Shown here piece by piece: positions 26,140 to 35,400 of a stretch of DNA of 64,000 nucleotides (the first letter of the stretch is position 1; every line of letters starts with the position of its first letter). The position numbers and the translations under genes were made by a program. Origin of the DNA: Pseudomonas bharatica CSV86. Its GTDB lineage: Bacteria > Pseudomonadota > Gammaproteobacteria > Pseudomonadales > Pseudomonadaceae. The DNA is taken from the NCBI RefSeq assembly GCF_000319305.2, contig NZ_AMWJ02000004.1, forward strand, positions 248,001 to 312,000, in the 5' to 3' direction. Under the pieces are notes generated by a model, which saw nothing but the letters and a program-made list of their open reading frames with translations, was not told where the DNA came from and ran no database searches.

Positions 26140-27243
26140 ATGACGTCTTACAATGCCGGGACCCAATCCCAGACCCGCGCACCCCAATCCATCGGCTTCC
26201 TGCTGCTGGACAACTTCACCCTTATCTCCCTCGCCTCCGCCGTGGAGCCGCTGCGCATGGCCAACCAGCTGTCCGGCCGCGAGCTGTACCGCTGGCACAC
26301 CCTGAGCGTGGACGGCGGCCAGGTCTGGGCCAGCGACGGCCTGCAGATCACCCCGGACGCAGCCATGCACAAGGCACCACCGATGGATACCGTGATCGTC
26401 TGCGGCGGCATCGGCATCCAGCGCACCGTGACCCGTGAACATGTGACCTGGCTGCAGGGCCAGGCCCGTCAGTCGCGGCGTCTTGGCGCGGTGTGCACCG
26501 GTAGCTGGGCACTGGCCTGTGCCGGGCTGCTCGATGGTTTCGATTGCAGCGTCCACTGGGAATGTCTGGCGGCGATGCAGGAAGCTTTCCCGCGGGTGAG
26601 CATGAGCACCCGCCTGTTCACCCTCGACCGCAACCGTTTCACCAGTTCTGGCGGCACCGCGCCGCTGGACATGATGCTGCACCTGATCAGCCGCGACCAC
26701 GGTCGCGAGCTGTCGGCGGCGATCTCGGAAATGTTCGTCTACGAGCGCATCCGCAACGAGCAGGATCACCAGCGCGTGCCGCTCAAGCACATGCTCGGTA
26801 CCAACCAGCCGAAGCTGCAGGAAATCGTCGCGCTGATGGAAGCCAACCTGGAAGAGCCGATCGACCTGGACGAACTGGCGGTCTACGTGTCGGTTTCGCG
26901 CCGGCAGCTCGAACGGTTGTTCCAGAAGTACCTGCACTGCTCGCCGTCGCGCTACTACCTGAAGCTGCGCCTGATCCGTGCGCGGCAACTGCTCAAGCAG
27001 ACGCCGATGTCGATCATCGAAGTGGCCTCGGTGTGTGGCTTCGTTTCGACCCCGCACTTCTCCAAGTGCTACCGCGAGTACTTCGGCATTCCGCCGCGGG
27101 ATGAGCGTGTCGGCTCGAATACCGCGCAGCAGGTGGCGATGATGCCGATTCCGCAGGCGCTGGTGCTGTCGCCGATGGCAGGGCCGATGGCGGCATTGAG
27201 CCAGGCGCGCAACGAATCGACGTTTGCCAGTGTGAGGTTGTGA
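26140..27243 (+). CDS. gbdR: Glycine betaine/dimethylglycine-responsive activator GbdR
   Basis: AraC-family activator of 367 residues with an N-terminal DJ-1/PfpI-like (GATase1) domain (SIGFLLLDNFTLISLASAVE, then VCTGSWALACAGLLDG) and a C-terminal double helix-turn-helix (residues about 225-320, including DLDELAVYVSVSRRQLERL and VASVCGFVSTPHFSKCYR). In P. aeruginosa GbdR responds to glycine betaine and dimethylglycine and turns on betaine demethylation genes, cbcXWV and sdaB. Position directly after sdaB and the domain layout make the orthology strong. The gene is followed by a REP doublet that may stop or stabilise its mRNA. Confidence 0.95.
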   Translation: MTSYNAGTQSQTRAPQSIGFLLLDNFTLISLASAVEPLRMANQLSGRELYRWHTLSVDGGQVWASDGLQITPDAAMHKAPPMDTVIVCGGIGIQRTVTREHVTWLQGQARQSRRLGAVCTGSWALACAGLLDGFDCSVHWECLAAMQEAFPRVSMSTRLFTLDRNRFTSSGGTAPLDMMLHLISRDHGRELSAAISEMFVYERIRNEQDHQRVPLKHMLGTNQPKLQEIVALMEANLEEPIDLDELAVYVSVSRRQLERLFQKYLHCSPSRYYLKLRLIRARQLLKQTPMSIIEVASVCGFVSTPHFSKCYREYFGIPPRDERVGSNTAQQVAMMPIPQALVLSPMAGPMAALSQARNESTFASVRL

Positions 27244-27261
27244 TCACAGCCTTGTTGTGAA

Positions 27262-27336
27262 TTCGAGGGCCTCATCGCTGGCAAGCCAGCTCCCACAGGT
27301 TGTGGGAGCTGGCTTGCCAGCGATGAGGCCCTCGAA
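27262..27336. repeat. REP doublet, long near-perfect palindrome
   Basis: Two inverted REP cores back to back extend into a long palindrome (TTCGAGGGCCTC ... GAGGCCCTCGAA). It lies between the convergent ends of gbdR and a small minus-strand gene whose stop codon begins 2 bases away, so it may act as a two-way transcription barrier. Confidence 0.92.
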
Positions 27337-27337
27337 G

Positions 27338-27598
27338 TTACTGATGAGTGGCCTTGAACTCCGCCAGCGCCGGCAACAACTGCTTTTCGATCGCCTGGCG
27401 CACTGCCGGCAGGATGGTCGCGCTGCCGGTGTACATCTGCTCCACCATGCCCTTCAACGCCTTGGCCTGCGGTGCGCTCAAGCCGCGTACCGCATGCTCG
27501 CAGGCCTGCTCCGCGCTGACTCCGGACGGCGTCTCGAAGCCCAGGGCGCGCAGGTGGCCTACCAGGTCTTCCTGATCAATCAAATCCGCATGCATCAT
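27338..27598 (-). CDS. Small conserved-looking hypothetical protein
   Basis: An 86-residue soluble protein (MMHADLIDQEDLVGHLRALG ... FKATHQ) with no signal or membrane segment, mostly helical by composition. AAGGA 8 bases before the ATG at 27598 supports translation; an ATG one codon later is also possible. It contains EHAVRGLSAPQAKALKGMVEQM, which looks like a helical pair. I do not recognise the family. It lies downstream of the cdhB end of the carnitine operon on the same strand, 319 bp away, and convergent with gbdR. Confidence 0.65.
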   Translation of the reverse strand: MMHADLIDQEDLVGHLRALGFETPSGVSAEQACEHAVRGLSAPQAKALKGMVEQMYTGSATILPAVRQAIEKQLLPALAEFKATHQ

Positions 27599-27701
27599 GG
27601 CTGTTGTCCTTGTGGCATTTAGAAGTCGTGGTCCGATTCTGGAAGCGCCCGGCATAGCGGGCAAGGACAGATTGTCGCGATGGCCGCTTTACCTATGAAC
27701 A

Positions 27702-27848
27702 GGTCGTTTTCGGCAAAATCGGCGGTAACGGGAGTGTGCACACTGGAGTCATGCACAGGTCGAGGGCGGTTTGGTCACCACCCTTCTGGCACGGTAGGTT
27801 GCTCGCTCTTTGCCCCGGCTGCGTCACGGCTTGCCGGGGCAGTTTTTT
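27702..27848 (+). ncRNA. Candidate small RNA ending in an orphan terminator
   Basis: A plus-strand intrinsic terminator at 27811-27848 has no plus-strand gene upstream except gbdR, whose transcript should already meet a REP palindrome at 27262. Upstream, TTGTCG (27672) and TATGAA (27694) with 16 bases between them could form a promoter, giving an RNA of about 147 nt. No homology to a known sRNA is recognised. This is inference only. Confidence 0.25.
27811..27848 (+). terminator. Orphan rho-independent terminator
   Basis: A 9-bp GC-rich stem, TGCCCCGGC / GCCGGGGCA, is followed by GTTTTTTG on the plus strand. On the minus strand there is no T tract. No annotated plus-strand gene ends near it. 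Confidence 0.75.
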
Positions 27849-27870
27849 GTCCATCGAATAAGCGACGCGG

Positions 27871-27904
27871 ACCCTGTGGGAGCTGGCTTGCCAGCGATGA
27901 GGCC
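27871..27904. repeat. Single REP element
   Basis: One unpaired REP copy (GACCCTGTGGGAGCTGGCTT and onward) just downstream of the cdhB stop codon, unlike the inverted pairs elsewhere. Confidence 0.88.
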
Positions 27905-27916
27905 CGCAAAAAGCAA

Positions 27917-28387
27917 CTATTTCGGCAGGCCGATCACCCGCCCGACAAACGCCGGCACCGGCAAATCCTCCTGTTCCACCACGATCCCCTGCAACCGCGC
28001 CAGCACCGCCGCCTCGAACGGCGCCGACTTCGGCCCCGCCAGGTCCACATGCAGCAGCATCTGCTCGCTTGCCGCCAGCGCCTCGGCAAACCCTTCCCGG
28101 TGCAGGCTGTGATACAGGTGCACGCGCTTGCGGTCATGGCCGATCACCTGGGTCTGCACCGTCACCTCCGTGCCCAGCTTGACCTCGTGCAGGTAATTCA
28201 GATGACACTCCAGGGTAAACAGCGAATGCCCGGTGGCCTCGCGGTTGTCGCCGTCCAGTCCGATGCATTCCATGAACGCATCGGTGGCATAGCTGAAGAT
28301 CAGCAGGTAGAAGGCATCGCGCAGATGCCCGTTGTAATCGACCCAGTCCGGCAGCACGGGGGTCCGGTAGGTGGTCAGCGCAGGCAT
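27917..28387 (-). CDS. cdhB: Betainyl-CoA thioesterase CdhB
   Basis: A 156-residue hotdog-fold thioesterase. The family motif VDYNGHLRDAFYLLIFSYA near residue 16 contains the active-site region of 4-hydroxybenzoyl-CoA thioesterase-like enzymes. In carnitine breakdown it hydrolyses betainyl-CoA, made by CdhC from 3-dehydrocarnitine and acetyl-CoA, to glycine betaine and CoA. It is the last gene of cdhCAB here, 13 bp after cdhA. In P. aeruginosa the operon goes on with hocS, an acylcarnitine esterase; no such gene follows here. Confidence 0.9.
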   Translation of the reverse strand: MPALTTYRTPVLPDWVDYNGHLRDAFYLLIFSYATDAFMECIGLDGDNREATGHSLFTLECHLNYLHEVKLGTEVTVQTQVIGHDRKRVHLYHSLHREGFAEALAASEQMLLHVDLAGPKSAPFEAAVLARLQGIVVEQEDLPVPAFVGRVIGLPK

Positions 28388-28400
28388 CGCGGTTCTCCGT

Positions 28401-29366
28401 TCAATCGCTGAAGTTCAGGCCGTGGCGGGCCTTGGTGGTTTTTACCGCGTCCAGCACCGCCAGCAGGCAGTCATCACGATAGCGCTCCAGCGAGGCAATG
28501 CTGCGTTCGCCACGTTGTTCGCTGGTACCGTCGACCACCGCGTCGATCAGTTCCTCGGTCAGCTCCGGTGCCGGCAGGTAGGTCCAGGGCAATTGCAGGG
28601 CCGGGCCGAACTGGGCCATGAAGTGGCGCATGCCGGCATCGCCACCGGCCAGGGTGTAGGTCAGGAAAGTGCCCATGAACGACCAGCGCAGGCCGGCGCC
28701 GAAGCGGATCGCATCGTCGATCTCGCCGGTGGTCGCCACGCCGTCGTTGACCAGGTGCAGCGCCTCGCGCCACAGCGCTTCGAGCAGGCGGTCGGCAATG
28801 AAACCGGGAACTTCCTTGCGCACATGCAGTGGCTGCATGCCCAGCGACGCATAGACCTGCCTGGCTGCTTCGATGGCCTGGGGTGAGGTGTTGCGGCCGC
28901 CGACGATCTCCACCAGCGGCAGCAGGTACACCGGGTTGAACGGGTGGCCGACAATGCAGCGCTCGGGGTGTGTCGATGACTCGTAGAACTCGCTCGGCAG
29001 CAGGCCCGAGGTGCTCGACCCGATCAGTGCATTCGGCTTGGCCGCTGCGCTGATCCTGCCATGCAGATCGAGCTTGAGGTCCAGCCTTTCCGGCGCGCTT
29101 TCCTGGATGAAATCGGCATCGCGCACGCATTCCTCGATGGTTGCGACGAAGCGCAGGCGCGACTGCGAGGCGCCGGGCTTGAGGCCCTGTTTCTCCAGGG
29201 CCGGCCAGGCATTGGCGATGCGCTTGCGCAGGGCTTGCTCGGCGCCGGGCGCCGGGTCCCAGGCCACTACGTCGAGGCCGTTGGCCAAGGCACGGGCGAC
29301 CCAGCCGCTGCCGATCACACCGCTGCCCAGGGCGGCGAAGGTCTTGATATCGGTAATGAAACTCAT
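28401..29366 (-). CDS. cdhA: L-carnitine 3-dehydrogenase CdhA
   Basis: NAD+-dependent dehydrogenase of the 3-hydroxyacyl-CoA dehydrogenase superfamily, 321 residues, oxidising L-carnitine to 3-dehydrocarnitine. The Rossmann motif is AALGSGVIGSGWVARAL near residue 12; the catalytic His is likely in IVGHPFNPVYLLPLVEIVGG near residue 140, followed by the helical C-terminal domain. It sits between cdhC (19 bp upstream) and cdhB (13 bp downstream), the known carnitine operon order. Confidence 0.95.
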   Translation of the reverse strand: MSFITDIKTFAALGSGVIGSGWVARALANGLDVVAWDPAPGAEQALRKRIANAWPALEKQGLKPGASQSRLRFVATIEECVRDADFIQESAPERLDLKLDLHGRISAAAKPNALIGSSTSGLLPSEFYESSTHPERCIVGHPFNPVYLLPLVEIVGGRNTSPQAIEAARQVYASLGMQPLHVRKEVPGFIADRLLEALWREALHLVNDGVATTGEIDDAIRFGAGLRWSFMGTFLTYTLAGGDAGMRHFMAQFGPALQLPWTYLPAPELTEELIDAVVDGTSEQRGERSIASLERYRDDCLLAVLDAVKTTKARHGLNFSD

Positions 29367-29385
29367 GGTGGACTCCTGGAAAAGA

Positions 29386-30270
29386 TCAGCGACGGGTCAG
29401 GTTCATTTTGGCGCGGCCTTCGGCAGGGCTCAGGACCCGGGCGCCGAGGCGATGGAGGATTTCGGCGGCGCGTTCCACCAACTGGCCGTTGCTCGCCAGT
29501 ACGCCTTTTTCCAGCCACAGGTTGTCTTCCAGGCCGACCCGCACGTTGCCGCCCAGCAGCACCGCCTGGGCCGCCATCGGCATCTGCATGCGGCCAATGC
29601 CGAAGCCGGCCCAGGTCACGTTCGGCGGCAGGTTGTCGACCATGGCCTTCATGGTCGCGGTATCCGCCGGAGCGCCCCACGGGATGCCCAGGCACAGTTG
29701 GAACAGCGGATCTTCGAGCAGGCCTTCCTTGATCATCTGCTTGGCGAACCACAGGTGGCCGGTGTCGAAGATTTCCAGCTCGGCCTTCACGCCCAGCTCG
29801 GTGATGCGCTTGGCGCCGGCACGCAGTTGGGTCGGGGTGGAAACATAGATGCTGTTGCCGTCGCCGAAGTTGAGGGTGCCGCAGTCCAGCGTGCAGATTT
29901 CCGGCAGCAGTTCCTCGACATGGGCCAGGCGCTCCAGGGGACCGACCAGGTCGGTGCCGGCACCGAACTCCATGGGCATCTCGCCAGGGCCGATTTCCAG
30001 GTCGCCGCCCATGCCGGCGGTGAGGTTGACGATGATATCGGTGTCGGACTCGCGGATGCGCTCCATCACTTCGCGGTACAGGCTGACATCGCGGCTGAAA
30101 CGACCGGTCTGCGGATCGCGGACATGGCAGTGGACCACGGTGGCGCCGGCCTTGGCCGCTTCCACGGCGGCAGCGGCGATCTGTTTGGGCGTGACCGGGA
30201 CGAAGTGGCTCTTGCTGGCGGTGTCGCCGGCGCCGGTGAGGGCGCAGGTGATGATGACGTCGTGGTTCAT
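29386..30270 (-). CDS. cdhC: 3-dehydrocarnitine:acetyl-CoA trimethylamine transferase-type enzyme CdhC (BKACE)
   Basis: A 294-residue beta-keto acid cleavage enzyme (DUF849, TIM barrel, zinc dependent). It converts 3-dehydrocarnitine plus acetyl-CoA to betainyl-CoA and acetoacetate. Visible features are the N-terminal strand VIITCALTGAGDT, the zinc-site HCHVRDPQTG near residue 46, and the later GLEDNLWLEKG block. I use the ATG at 30270 (MNHDVIITC), the usual start; a longer open frame runs upstream through the REP element and is not credible. The gene opens the cdhCAB part of the operon behind caiX and a REP doublet. Confidence 0.93.
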   Translation of the reverse strand: MNHDVIITCALTGAGDTASKSHFVPVTPKQIAAAAVEAAKAGATVVHCHVRDPQTGRFSRDVSLYREVMERIRESDTDIIVNLTAGMGGDLEIGPGEMPMEFGAGTDLVGPLERLAHVEELLPEICTLDCGTLNFGDGNSIYVSTPTQLRAGAKRITELGVKAELEIFDTGHLWFAKQMIKEGLLEDPLFQLCLGIPWGAPADTATMKAMVDNLPPNVTWAGFGIGRMQMPMAAQAVLLGGNVRVGLEDNLWLEKGVLASNGQLVERAAEILHRLGARVLSPAEGRAKMNLTRR

Positions 30271-30340
30271 TGCGGTTTCCTTCAGGCGTGTCGGGGCTTC
30301 GCGGGACGGTTTGTTCGCGGGTTCTTTGGTTGTCTGGGAT

Positions 30341-30417
30341 GGCCTCATCGCTGGCAAGCCAGCTCCCACAGGTCCGGTGCACACAGTCCCCTGTGGGAGC
30401 TGGCTTGCCAGCGATAG
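30341..30417. repeat. REP doublet inside the carnitine operon
   Basis: An inverted pair of REP cores, spacer about 18 bases, between the caiX stop codon (30425) and the cdhC start (30270). Within an operon such elements often protect the upstream message, which would let CaiX be made in excess over the enzymes. Confidence 0.9.
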
Positions 30418-30424
30418 CGGTGGA

Positions 30425-31366
30425 TCAGTTGGCGGTAAGCTTGAGGTTGTCCGCAGCCGGCTTGCCATCGAGGGTGGTTACACCCTCGAGCCAGCGCGCC
30501 TTGTCCTCGGGGTGATCCTTGAGCCACTGGCGCGCCGATTCCAGCGCGTCCTTGTGGTCCAGCAGCGGCTGCATCATGCGGCTCTCGTCCTCGGTGCTGA
30601 AGGTCAGGTTGGTCAGCAGCCGGCTCACGTTCGGACAACGGCTGGCGTAGTCCGGCGCGGTCACCGTCCACACCGTGGCGCGACCTTCGTCCGGGCCGAG
30701 GGCGCCTTCGCTGCCGCTGAGGTATTCCATATCGATATTCACGTTCATCGGATGCGGTGCCCAACCGAAGAACACCACCGCTTCCTTGCGCCGCACGGCG
30801 CGATCGACGGCGGCGAGCATGCCGGCCTCGCTGGACTCCACCAACTGGAACTTGCCCAGGCCGAACTGGTTCTTGGCGATCATCGCCTTGATCTGGGTAT
30901 TGGCCCCGGAGCCCGGTTCGATGCCATAGATCTTGCCGCCCAGTTCCTTCTCGAATTTGTGGATGTCGGCGAAGGTCTTCAGGCCCTTGTCGGCCAGGTA
31001 CTTCGGCACGGCGAGGGTGGCCCGGGCGTCGTTCAGGCTGGGTGCGTCGAGCACCTTGACCTGGCCGGCGTCGACGAAGGGCGTGATGGTCTGGGTCATG
31101 ATCGGGTTCCAGTAGCCGAGGAACATGTCCAGGCGCTGGTCGCGGATACCGGCGAAGATGATTTGCTGCGAGGCGCTGGTCTGCTTGGTCTGGTAGCCGA
31201 GGCCGTCGAGCAGTACCTGGGTCATGGCGCTGGTGGCCATCACGTCGGTCCAGTTGACGACGCCCAGGCGCACGTTCTTGCAGGCGGCCGGGTCGGCGGC
31301 CATTACGTTGGTGCTGAGGACTGCGGTACCGACAAGCATCAAGAGCGAACGACTGATCGATTGCAT
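30425..31366 (-). CDS. caiX: Carnitine-binding periplasmic protein CaiX
   Basis: A 313-residue periplasmic binding protein, paralogous to CbcX, with a signal peptide (LLMLVGTAVLSTNVMA) and the ligand-box aromatics (VNWTDVMAT, FLGYWNPIM, FFGWAPHPMN). No permease or ATPase gene accompanies it, so it most likely delivers carnitine to the CbcWV core, as described in P. aeruginosa. It heads the operon caiX-cdhC-cdhA-cdhB and is divergent from cdhR, with a 21-bp-spaced direct repeat in between. Confidence 0.94.
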   Translation of the reverse strand: MQSISRSLLMLVGTAVLSTNVMAADPAACKNVRLGVVNWTDVMATSAMTQVLLDGLGYQTKQTSASQQIIFAGIRDQRLDMFLGYWNPIMTQTITPFVDAGQVKVLDAPSLNDARATLAVPKYLADKGLKTFADIHKFEKELGGKIYGIEPGSGANTQIKAMIAKNQFGLGKFQLVESSEAGMLAAVDRAVRRKEAVVFFGWAPHPMNVNIDMEYLSGSEGALGPDEGRATVWTVTAPDYASRCPNVSRLLTNLTFSTEDESRMMQPLLDHKDALESARQWLKDHPEDKARWLEGVTTLDGKPAADNLKLTAN

Positions 31367-31460
31367 GGTGGCTCCTCCAACGGCAGTTCTAATTGTTATG
31401 AGGGGGGCGGCTTCTGCGAGCCGTGGTGCTCAAGTTACGTGGGGATGGCCCGGGTCAATC

Positions 31461-31495
31461 GCACTCTGGCGACCAGCTCTTGCACAGTGGCGACC
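31461..31495. promoter_or_regulatory. Candidate CdhR operator, 21-bp direct repeat
   Basis: GCAC followed by 2 bases and TGGCGACC occurs twice (31461-31474 and 31482-31495), exactly 21 bp apart. This is the spacing expected for an AraC-type dimer on direct repeats. It lies between divergent caiX and cdhR, where CdhR is known to act in P. aeruginosa. Confidence 0.65.
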
Positions 31496-31538
31496 TGCGG
31501 AGTATTAACCCTGATTCCCCGTTCAGCGAGACGGCGCC

Positions 31539-32486
31539 ATGCCCCAGGAATTCCACTTTCTGCTGTTACCCGGTTTCTCTGCCCTGGGCTTCATTTCGGC
31601 GCTGGAACCGCTGCGCGTGGCCAACCGCTTTCGCCCCGGGCTGTACCGCTGGCGGGTGCTGAGCCTGGACGGCGGCGCGGTGGAGGCGAGCAATGGCATG
31701 TCGGTCAACGCCGACGGCCCGCTGGAGCCGCTGGGCAAGGGCGCGACCTTGCTGGTGGTGGCAGGGTTCGAGCCGCTGCACAGCTACAGCCCGGCCCTGG
31801 CCCACTGGCTGCGCAAGCTGGATCACGAAGGGGTGGTGCTGGGCGGGATCGATACCGGCACGCTGCTGCTGGCCGAAGCGGGACTGCTCGACGGCCACCG
31901 GGTGACCCTGCACTGGGAGGCGCTGGAGGCGTTCAAGGAGCGCTATCCGCGGCTGGACGCAACCCAGGAACTCTTCGAAGTGGACCGCCGCCGCATCACC
32001 TCGGCGGGCGGTACGGCGTCCATCGACCTGATGCTCGACCTGATCGGCCAGGCCCACGGCGCCGAGCTGGCGATCCAGGTTTCCGAGCAATTCGTGCTCG
32101 GCCGAATCCGCCCGCGCCAGGACCACCAGCGCATGCAGATCGCTTCGCGCTACGGCATCAGCAACGGCAAGCTGGTGCAGGTGATCGGCGCCATGGAGCG
32201 TAATACGGAAACGCCGCTGAACACCCTCGATCTGGCCGAATCGGTGCAGGTCAGCCGCCGTCAGCTGGAGCGTCTGTTCCGCCTCTACCTCAACGACACG
32301 CCCAGCGGCTTCTACCTGCGCCTGCGCCTGGACAAGGCGCGGCAACTGCTGCGCCAGACCGAGATGAGCGTGCTGGAGGTGAGCATCGCCTGCGGCTTCG
32401 ACTCACCTTCGTATTTCACCCGCAGTTACCGGGCGCGGTTCCAGCGGTGTCCGCGGGAGGATCGGCGGGCGGTCAGTGGTGGTTGA
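31539..32486 (+). CDS. cdhR: Carnitine catabolism regulator CdhR
   Basis: AraC-family activator of 315 residues, built like GbdR: an N-terminal DJ-1/PfpI-like domain (FLLLPGFSALGFISALEPL, then LGGIDTGTLLLAEAGLLDGH) and a C-terminal AraC DNA-binding domain (residues about 215-305, including VQVSRRQLERLFRLYL and SIACGFDSPSYFTRSYR). In P. aeruginosa CdhR activates caiX-cdhCAB in response to carnitine. It is divergent from caiX. Its stop codon is only 6 bp from the end of the convergent tssM gene, with no terminator visible. Confidence 0.93.
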   Translation: MPQEFHFLLLPGFSALGFISALEPLRVANRFRPGLYRWRVLSLDGGAVEASNGMSVNADGPLEPLGKGATLLVVAGFEPLHSYSPALAHWLRKLDHEGVVLGGIDTGTLLLAEAGLLDGHRVTLHWEALEAFKERYPRLDATQELFEVDRRRITSAGGTASIDLMLDLIGQAHGAELAIQVSEQFVLGRIRPRQDHQRMQIASRYGISNGKLVQVIGAMERNTETPLNTLDLAESVQVSRRQLERLFRLYLNDTPSGFYLRLRLDKARQLLRQTEMSVLEVSIACGFDSPSYFTRSYRARFQRCPREDRRAVSGG

Positions 32487-32492
32487 ACGACC

Positions 32493-35400
32493 TTATACCC
32501 CCTCCTGCAACAGTGTCCGGGGCAAGGCAAAGCCCTTGAACAGCGGCTGGGTGAACGGGTTGTTGGCTTTCTCGGTACTGATGCGGTAGCGCATGCCGCC
32601 GTCCGGCGCGGCGAAGCTGAGGTCCACGCTGGTGCTGGTGGTGCCGTTGAGCCGCGCCTGGCTCAGCAGCCGATAGAGCGACCAGGGCCCGCGATGGACC
32701 ATGCCGCTGCTGCTGCCGCCGGCGTTGACCAGGGTGATGCGGCTTTCGTTGTTCGGCGCCAGGGTATTGGGCCAGATCAGCGCCGTGCTGGTGGTCGGGC
32801 CATGGTTGTAGGTGACCAGTTGTCCTTCGACGCTGAACGAACTGCTGCGTTTGTTCGGTGCCAGGCCCAGCGGCTCGATGTAGAACTGCACCCCGAGCAG
32901 CCCGCGACTATTGAAGAAGGCGTCGCGGATGCGCTCGGCCGACTGCAGTCGTTCCTGCACCTCCGCCCGCACCAGGTAGCCGCCGAGACGCTCGGAGTAG
33001 AGCGCTTCGAGGTTATCTTCGAGGAACAGGTCAAGGTATTGCTCGCGGAACTGCTGCAAGCGGCCCTGTGGACCGAAGAATGCCGTGAAATCTTCCAGCG
33101 AGGCTTCCTCCCGACTCGATGGGTTGAACGGGTAGCGATTGGCCAGGCGCTCACGATAGAAACGGTGGACGTCGCTGTCCCAGCGCCGTTCCAACTCGCG
33201 CAGCGCCTCCACCAGGATGATCCGCGAGGATTCGGCGGCCAGCTTGGCGACCTGGCGATTGATCGGCTCGGGCAATCCGGCGGCGATCCTCTGCAGGTTG
33301 GCGATGGGGTCGGGGCCCTTCAGCGAGAAGCGCTCCACCACCATGGCCAGTGCGGTCTTGCCGCGTTCAGGGCTGTCGTGCAGGACGCGCACCTTGTCCT
33401 GCACACCGCCAATGGCCAGCATCGTTTCATCCAGATAGGGTGCCCGTTCCCCCCTGGTCTCCAGCAACTGGTTCAGCGGCGCGAAGGCGCGGGCGACGTC
33501 CATGATCAGTGGCGTCTGCACGGCATCGTCGCTGTGCCCGGCCAGTTTGTCGGCCACTGGGGTCGAGCTGGCGTCGGCTATGCTCGTGACGCCGAAGTCA
33601 CTGTTGTCCCGTACCGTTTCGAGCAGACGCCGCAAAGGCGCGGCGGGGCCGGTGATGCTGTCCAGTATGCCGACGGCATCGGCGATATCCTGGAAGTCCC
33701 GCACCTCGAGCCGGGCAAGGTTGCGTTGCCAGGTTTCCACGTAGGCGCGACTGTAGATTGCCCGGATGCGCTCGCTGAGGATGGCTTTGTCAGCCTCCGA
33801 GTAATCGACTCCGCTGCGCTCGCCCACTGCCCATTGGTCGATCATCGCCAGTTCGGTGAGGGCCTCGCTGCGCCTGGCGAAGTAGCTGCGGTAGCCGTTG
33901 GCGGTCAGCAGGGCATCGATGCGGCCGCTGGCTTCGGCGTCGGTCTGGTAAACGATGTCGTAGGCCGGGCCGATTTCATTGCGTATGTCCAACGGTGAAC
34001 GCTGGGACTCTCCGGCCTCCTGGCGCATGGTCATGTATACCCGTTCCGGGAGGGGGATTTGCCGCAGGTGGCGCTGCACCGTGGCAACGCGCTCCTGGTA
34101 CTGCGGCAACTGGGTGTCGACGTACTTCATGGCGTAGTCCAGATGACGCATCAAGGCGCGTTGGGTGCTGTCGTCGCCAGGGAAGGCTCGTTGCCAGTAG
34201 GCGGCCATCCAGTTTTCCACCACCGGGGCGCGGCGATTGGGGCGGTCTTCGATCATTCGATAGACCCGCAGTGCCGCCAGTTGGGCGTCACCGTCCAGGT
34301 CGGAGCCGTCCAGCGATTCCATCACGCCGCTGGCCAGGGCGGGCAGGAAGCGTTGCGATAGCAAGGCCAGGTAGGCTTCATCGACCTTGGGGCCGATTGC
34401 CCGGCCTTGATACAGGCCCATGTTGGCCAGTACCGGCCAGGCATTGCGGTAGTTGCCATAGACGGCGACGGCGTTGCTGATCTGGTCCAGCGGCAGCAGC
34501 AGATTGCCACCGCTGGGGTCCAGCGTGCCGTCGATCGCGCTGGCGCTGAAGGCACGGCTGCGTTCCATGACGCTCGCTGCCTTGTCGCGGTTGATGCTGT
34601 AATAGTGGTACCAGCCGCCGATGATCAGCAGGCTGCCCAGCGATGCCACGCCGAAGTGCACGGCCAGGGCGTGTCGCTTCTGCCGCAAGACCCGAGGATT
34701 GTCGCCGGCCAGGCCGGCTTCGGGGTAGATGACGTGCTGGAACAGGCGCTGGGCGAAGTAGACCATTGCCCGCCCGCTGGGATGCATCTTGTTGGCCGGC
34801 TCGGCCAGGCCATAACTTTGTGCCGCCGAGGATACGAAGGCGTTGTTGAGAACCCCCTGCTGGAACACCGAGGAAAAGAACACGCCCCGTGGCAGCGACG
34901 GCGTGACGAAGCGGTCGCTGCCCATCACGTCCGCGAGAAAGTCCAGCAGCACCGGACGCAGGCCGGACAGCTGCCGCACCAGCGAGTACAGGGATTCCCG
35001 CTGCGCGACGTCACCGACCTGGGCCATGGCATCGAAGACCTGCTCGTTGAGGCGATCGAGGAAAGCGTCGTAGCGCGCCCCCAGTTCGTCGAGCCAGGCG
35101 TCGTAGTCGCGTACCGAGTCGAGGGTGAAGGTAAAACCGAAGATGTCCTCGCGCACCGAATTGGGCAGTCGGGCGAACAGCGGCTCGAAGCCCTCGAGCA
35201 AATCGAACTTGCTGAGCACGACGTAGAGCGGCGGGCGCGTACCCAGTTCGCGGCTGAGTTCGATCAAGCGGGCACGCAGCAGTGCGGCCAGGGCCTTGCG
35301 GTCACTGGGTTTCTGGTTCAGCAGGGTCACCAGGCTGACCATCAGGACCACGCCGTTCAGCGGCCGACGGCTGCGATTGCGGCCCAGCCAGGTGACGAAG

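Noticed and set aside
27680..28411. 243-codon plus-strand open frame over cdhB
   Set aside because: It runs through a terminator and a REP element and is antisense to the well-supported cdhB gene.
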